From: Oscillospiraceae bacterium
GTDB lineage: Bacteria > Bacillota > Clostridia > Oscillospirales > UBA929
Direction of reading: 5' to 3'
Assembly: GCA_009782215.1 (NCBI GenBank)
Contig: WRKO01000024.1
Span: forward strand, 1-34,912
Length of the DNA stretch: 34,912 bases
In this document: piece after piece, positions 32,325 through 34,912 of the stretch
How positions within the stretch are numbered: the first letter of the stretch is position 1
How the letters are laid out: each line of letters opens with the position of its first letter
Made by a program: the position numbers and the translations under genes
The notes under the pieces: generated by a model
Databases searched by the model: none
What the model saw: the letters and a program-made list of their open reading frames with translations, nothing else
What the model was told of the DNA's origin: nothing

Positions 32325-33563
32325 GTGCCGATTATCCGCGACATCTCTCTGGCGCCTTCCGGGCGGCGCAAGATTGCTTGGGCGCGCGCGTATATGCCGG
32401 TTTTGAACGCCATCGGCGAGGATTTTGCCAAACGCAAGCCCTTCAAAGGCGTCAAGATTACCACCAGCGTCCATCTTGAGGCCAAGACCGCCTGTCTGGC
32501 CGTCACGCTTGCCCAAGGCGGCGCCGAGGTTCATTCCACCGGCTGCAACCCGCTTTCCACGCAGGACGACGTGGCGGCGGCGCTGGCGGAGACGGGCGTG
32601 GAGGTCTACGCCGTCCACGGCTGCACAGCCGGCGAATACGAGGCGCATCTCACGGCGGCGCTCTCCTGCCGTCCGCACCTGATTTTAGACGACGGCGGCG
32701 ACCTGACCGAATTGCTGCACGGCTCGGCCCAAGACCTCCGAAGCGGCTTAATCGGCGCGACCGAAGAAACCACCACCGGCGTCCACCGCCTTCACGCCCG
32801 TCACGCGGCGGGCAAGCTGGCGTTTCCGGCGATGGCGGTCAACGACGCCGAAATGAAGCATTTATTTGACAACCGTTACGGAACGGGTCAGTCCACATGG
32901 GACGCGCTTCTGCACACCACCAACCTGCAAGTCAGCGGCAAGGCCGTGGTCGTCGCGGGCTACGGCTGGTGCGGACGCGGCGTGGCGATGCGGGCCGCCG
33001 GGCTGGGTGCGAGGGTTATCGTTACCGAAATCGATCCGGTCAAGGCCATTGAGGCGGTCAACGACGGCTGCGCGGTGATGACGATGGACGCCGCCGCTTC
33101 CCAAGGCGACTTTTTCATCACCGTCACCGGCTGCAACGACGTGATTACCGAGCGGCACTTCGCCAAGATGAAGGACGGCGTCATCTTAGCCAACGCCGGG
33201 CATTTCGACGTGGAGGTGGACGTGGAATGGCTGCGGGAACACTCCGCCGAAGCCATCCCCCGCCGCGACGGCATCATGGCGTACCGGCAAAAAGACGGGC
33301 GGCATCTCAATGTCGTCGCCGAGGGCAGGCTGTGCAACCTCGCCGCCGGCAACGGTCATCCGGTGGAAATCATGGATATGAGCTTCGCCGTTCAGGCGCT
33401 GGCGCTGGAGCATATGCTGCTCAACGGAAAAGCCCTTGCTCCCGGCGTCTATCCCGTGCCATATGAAATTGACGCGCGGGTGAGCGAACTCAAGCTGCTC
33501 TCGATGGGCATGACGATTGACAAACTGACGGACGCGCAGAAAGCGTATATGGAGACATTGTGA
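32325..33563 (+). CDS. ahcY: Adenosylhomocysteinase
   Basis: 412 aa, the short bacterial/archaeal form. Hydrolyses S-adenosylhomocysteine to adenosine and homocysteine. Marks: TSVHLEAKTACLAVTL, the substrate-site EETTTGVHRL, NDAEMKHLFDNRYGTGQS, the NAD-binding VAGYGWCGRG, and DGVILANAGHFDVEVD. The start is GTG 32325, with AAAGGGGG ~10 nt upstream; no suitable ATG exists. It heads a cluster with a membrane protein and metK, so SAM formation and SAH removal are neighbours. No SAM or SAH riboswitch is visible in the short leader. Confidence 0.96.
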   Translation: MPIIRDISLAPSGRRKIAWARAYMPVLNAIGEDFAKRKPFKGVKITTSVHLEAKTACLAVTLAQGGAEVHSTGCNPLSTQDDVAAALAETGVEVYAVHGCTAGEYEAHLTAALSCRPHLILDDGGDLTELLHGSAQDLRSGLIGATEETTTGVHRLHARHAAGKLAFPAMAVNDAEMKHLFDNRYGTGQSTWDALLHTTNLQVSGKAVVVAGYGWCGRGVAMRAAGLGARVIVTEIDPVKAIEAVNDGCAVMTMDAAASQGDFFITVTGCNDVITERHFAKMKDGVILANAGHFDVEVDVEWLREHSAEAIPRRDGIMAYRQKDGRHLNVVAEGRLCNLAAGNGHPVEIMDMSFAVQALALEHMLLNGKALAPGVYPVPYEIDARVSELKLLSMGMTIDKLTDAQKAYMETL

Positions 33564-33580
33564 GCAAGGAGACGAATGGT

Positions 33581-34039
33581 ATGACGGCGAAGAACACAGT
33601 CCGGGTTTCGGGCATTCTTCTGACTGTTTTCGGTGCAATCGGTATTCTTTTCTCCCTTTGGGTCGCCTATTGGGATTTGACCGCGGGCGGGCTGTTCCCG
33701 CGGACGCTGTTTGGCAGGGAATCCCCCGCGTTTATATGGATTGGCTGGGGAATGGGATTGCTGCCTCCGGTTTTCTCGGCGGCCGGCGGCGTCTTGGGGA
33801 TTATATCCGCAAACAATCCGGGGAGAGCGAAGGTTATCATCGCGTCCGGGGTCACGCTCATTATATTGCGGCTGCTTCAGGCCATTTTTGTGACGTGCGC
33901 GTTCCTCGTTTCCAGTCCCCATTATGACGCGGTCATCTATCTGTTCGCCGCGTTTATCGGCGTCTCGGCGGGCTGTATCCTCTCCGTCTGCCATATCAAA
34001 GGCGGGCGCAGGCTTAGAAAGACACAGCTCTCACGATAA
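33581..34039 (+). CDS. Four-helix membrane protein of unknown function
   Basis: 152 aa with four hydrophobic helices (~10-33, ~48-75 including GWGMGLLPPVFSAAGGVLGI, ~83-108, ~113-135) and a basic C-terminus (HIKGGRRLRKTQ). No known motif. ATG 33581 is chosen because AAGGAG lies 9 nt upstream; a GTG at 33560 overlapping the ahcY stop is the alternative. Position between ahcY and metK may be accidental or may point to transport of a methyl-cycle compound (speculative). Confidence 0.75.
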   Translation: MTAKNTVRVSGILLTVFGAIGILFSLWVAYWDLTAGGLFPRTLFGRESPAFIWIGWGMGLLPPVFSAAGGVLGIISANNPGRAKVIIASGVTLIILRLLQAIFVTCAFLVSSPHYDAVIYLFAAFIGVSAGCILSVCHIKGGRRLRKTQLSR

Positions 34040-34069
34040 TTTTTTCAACGGCAGAAAGGACGTGTACGT

Positions 34070-34912
34070 ATGAAAACCCTATTCACAAGCGAATCGGTCA
34101 CCGAAGGCCATCCCGACAAGGTGTGCGACCAAATCTCCGACGCGGTGCTGGACGCGATTCTCGCCAACGACCCCACGGCGCGGGTGGCTTGCGAGACCAT
34201 CGTCACCACAGGCATGGCTCTGGTGATGGGTGAAATCACCACCAAGCATTACGTAGACATTCCCGGCATCGCGCGGGATACCATCGCTAAAATCGGCTAC
34301 GACAATCCGGTGAACGGATTTGAGGCGCGGAGCTGCGCGGTGCTGACCGCCATTGACGAGCAAAGCCCCGATATCGCTATGGGCGTGGACCGGCTGGGCG
34401 CGGGCGACCAAGGGATGATGTTCGGCTATGCCTGCGACGAGACGCCGGAATTGATGCCCGCCGCCATTACCTACGCCCACGCTCTCTGCCGAGAGCTGGC
34501 GGCGGCGCGGCGGGACAAAAGCCTGTCCTATCTCCGTCCCGACGGCAAGGCGCAGGTCACCGTGCAGTACGGCGAAAACGGCAAGGTGGAGCGCATACAG
34601 GCCGTCGTCGTCAGCAGCCAGCACGACGATATGGACATTGAGGTGCTGCGGAAGGGCATACGGGAGCGCGTCATCGACAAGGTTCTGCCGAAAGATTTGC
34701 TGGACGGCGATACGCTGTATTACATCAACCCCACCGGGCGGTTTGTGGTGGGCGGCCCTCAAGGAGACAGCGGGCTGACCGGGCGCAAGATTATCGTTGA
34801 CACCTACGGCGGCTACGCCCGCCACGGCGGGGGGGGGTTCTCCCGCAAAAAACCCCCCCAGGGTGACCGCAGGGCCGCCCCTATGGGCCGGGACGGCGCG
34901 GAAAAACTTTTG
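34070..34912 (+). CDS. metK: S-adenosylmethionine synthetase, 3'-truncated by the window, divergent at the end
   Basis: 281 codons present of an expected ~395. Makes SAM from ATP and methionine. The N-terminal and central parts are typical: [85 protein letters not shown]. From ~34827 the family signature GGGAFSGKDPxKVDRSAAY is replaced by [20 protein letters not shown]: the frame stays open, but several conserved residues, including the second Lys (K269 in E. coli numbering), are changed. ATG 34070 follows GAAAGGA. Either sequence error near a contig end or a decayed allele. Confidence 0.93.
   Translation, partial: MKTLFTSESVTEGHPDKVCDQISDAVLDAILANDPTARVACETIVTTGMALVMGEITTKHYVDIPGIARDTIAKIGYDNPVNGFEARSCAVLTAIDEQSPDIAMGVDRLGAGDQGMMFGYACDETPELMPAAITYAHALCRELAAARRDKSLSYLRPDGKAQVTVQYGENGKVERIQAVVVSSQHDDMDIEVLRKGIRERVIDKVLPKDLLDGDTLYYINPTGRFVVGGPQGDSGLTGRKIIVDTYGGYARHGGGGFSRKKPPQGDRRAAPMGRDGAEKLL

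Overview
The window looks like a chromosomal segment of an uncultured or little-studied Gram-positive member of Clostridia, most likely near Oscillospiraceae/Ruminococcaceae. The evidence is high GC, strong Shine-Dalgarno sequences, sigma-A type promoters (TTGACA/TATAAT, 17 bp spacing), two S-layer-homology surface proteins, LytTR/LiaF regulation, a DUF4860-type type IV pilus locus and a pgk-tpiA-gpmI-eno operon. Taxonomy is inferred from gene families only. No tRNA, rRNA, CRISPR array, IS transposase or phage gene was recognised.

Layout. 1-1.8 kb: an SLH surface protein (minus) divergent from a small XRE regulator, with palindromes over the promoters. 2-9.1 kb: a putative cell-surface and type IV filament locus: a repeat-rich wall-anchored protein with pilin-like domains, a membrane-anchored transglutaminase-like protein, a GspF/PilC platform protein, four small pilin-like or membrane proteins in overlapping frames, a PilT ATPase and a CheY-like receiver. 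9.1-10.9 kb: queA and a YjjG-like nucleotidase. 11-12.2 kb: a small accessory island with a ribbon-helix-helix protein, a 16-residue-repeat protein and AT-richer orphan genes. 12.1-15 kb (minus): trxA, a DivIVA-like coiled-coil protein, a class-I glutamine amidotransferase-like hydrolase and pyrB with a PyrI-like zinc tail. 15.1-18.1 kb: an ABC-2 transporter followed by LytTR and LiaF-like genes, both units behind near-identical promoters. 18.4-23.2 kb (minus): lower glycolysis operon. 23.3-27.2 kb: a small conserved gene, a diacylglycerol-kinase-type lipid kinase (minus), a TsaC-CoaE fusion and an M18 aminopeptidase. 27.2-29.3 kb: a strong promoter, a structured leader or ncRNA, and a leucine-rich-repeat/SLH protein whose C-terminus is a paralogue of the first gene. 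29.3-32.2 kb (minus): a small protein behind a sigma-D-like promoter, an acyl-CoA synthetase and an XRE-cupin regulator. 32.3-34.9 kb: ahcY, a membrane protein and a 3'-truncated metK.

How they work together. The best candidate for an undescribed system is the 2-9 kb locus. It pairs a surface protein carrying pilin-type domains with a transglutaminase-fold enzyme and a compact filament machine that has PilC-like and PilT-like parts but no local PilB or prepilin peptidase. The ABC/LytTR/LiaF module looks like a self-regulated envelope-stress response, because the transporter and regulator promoters are duplicated copies. ahcY and metK form a methyl-cycle group. Short palindromic repeats of a dispersed family occur at the left edge, at 18.1 kb, at 31.7 kb and near the right edge. 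The last ~90 bp inside metK departs from the conserved family sequence while staying in frame, which suggests a contig-end artefact or a damaged gene.
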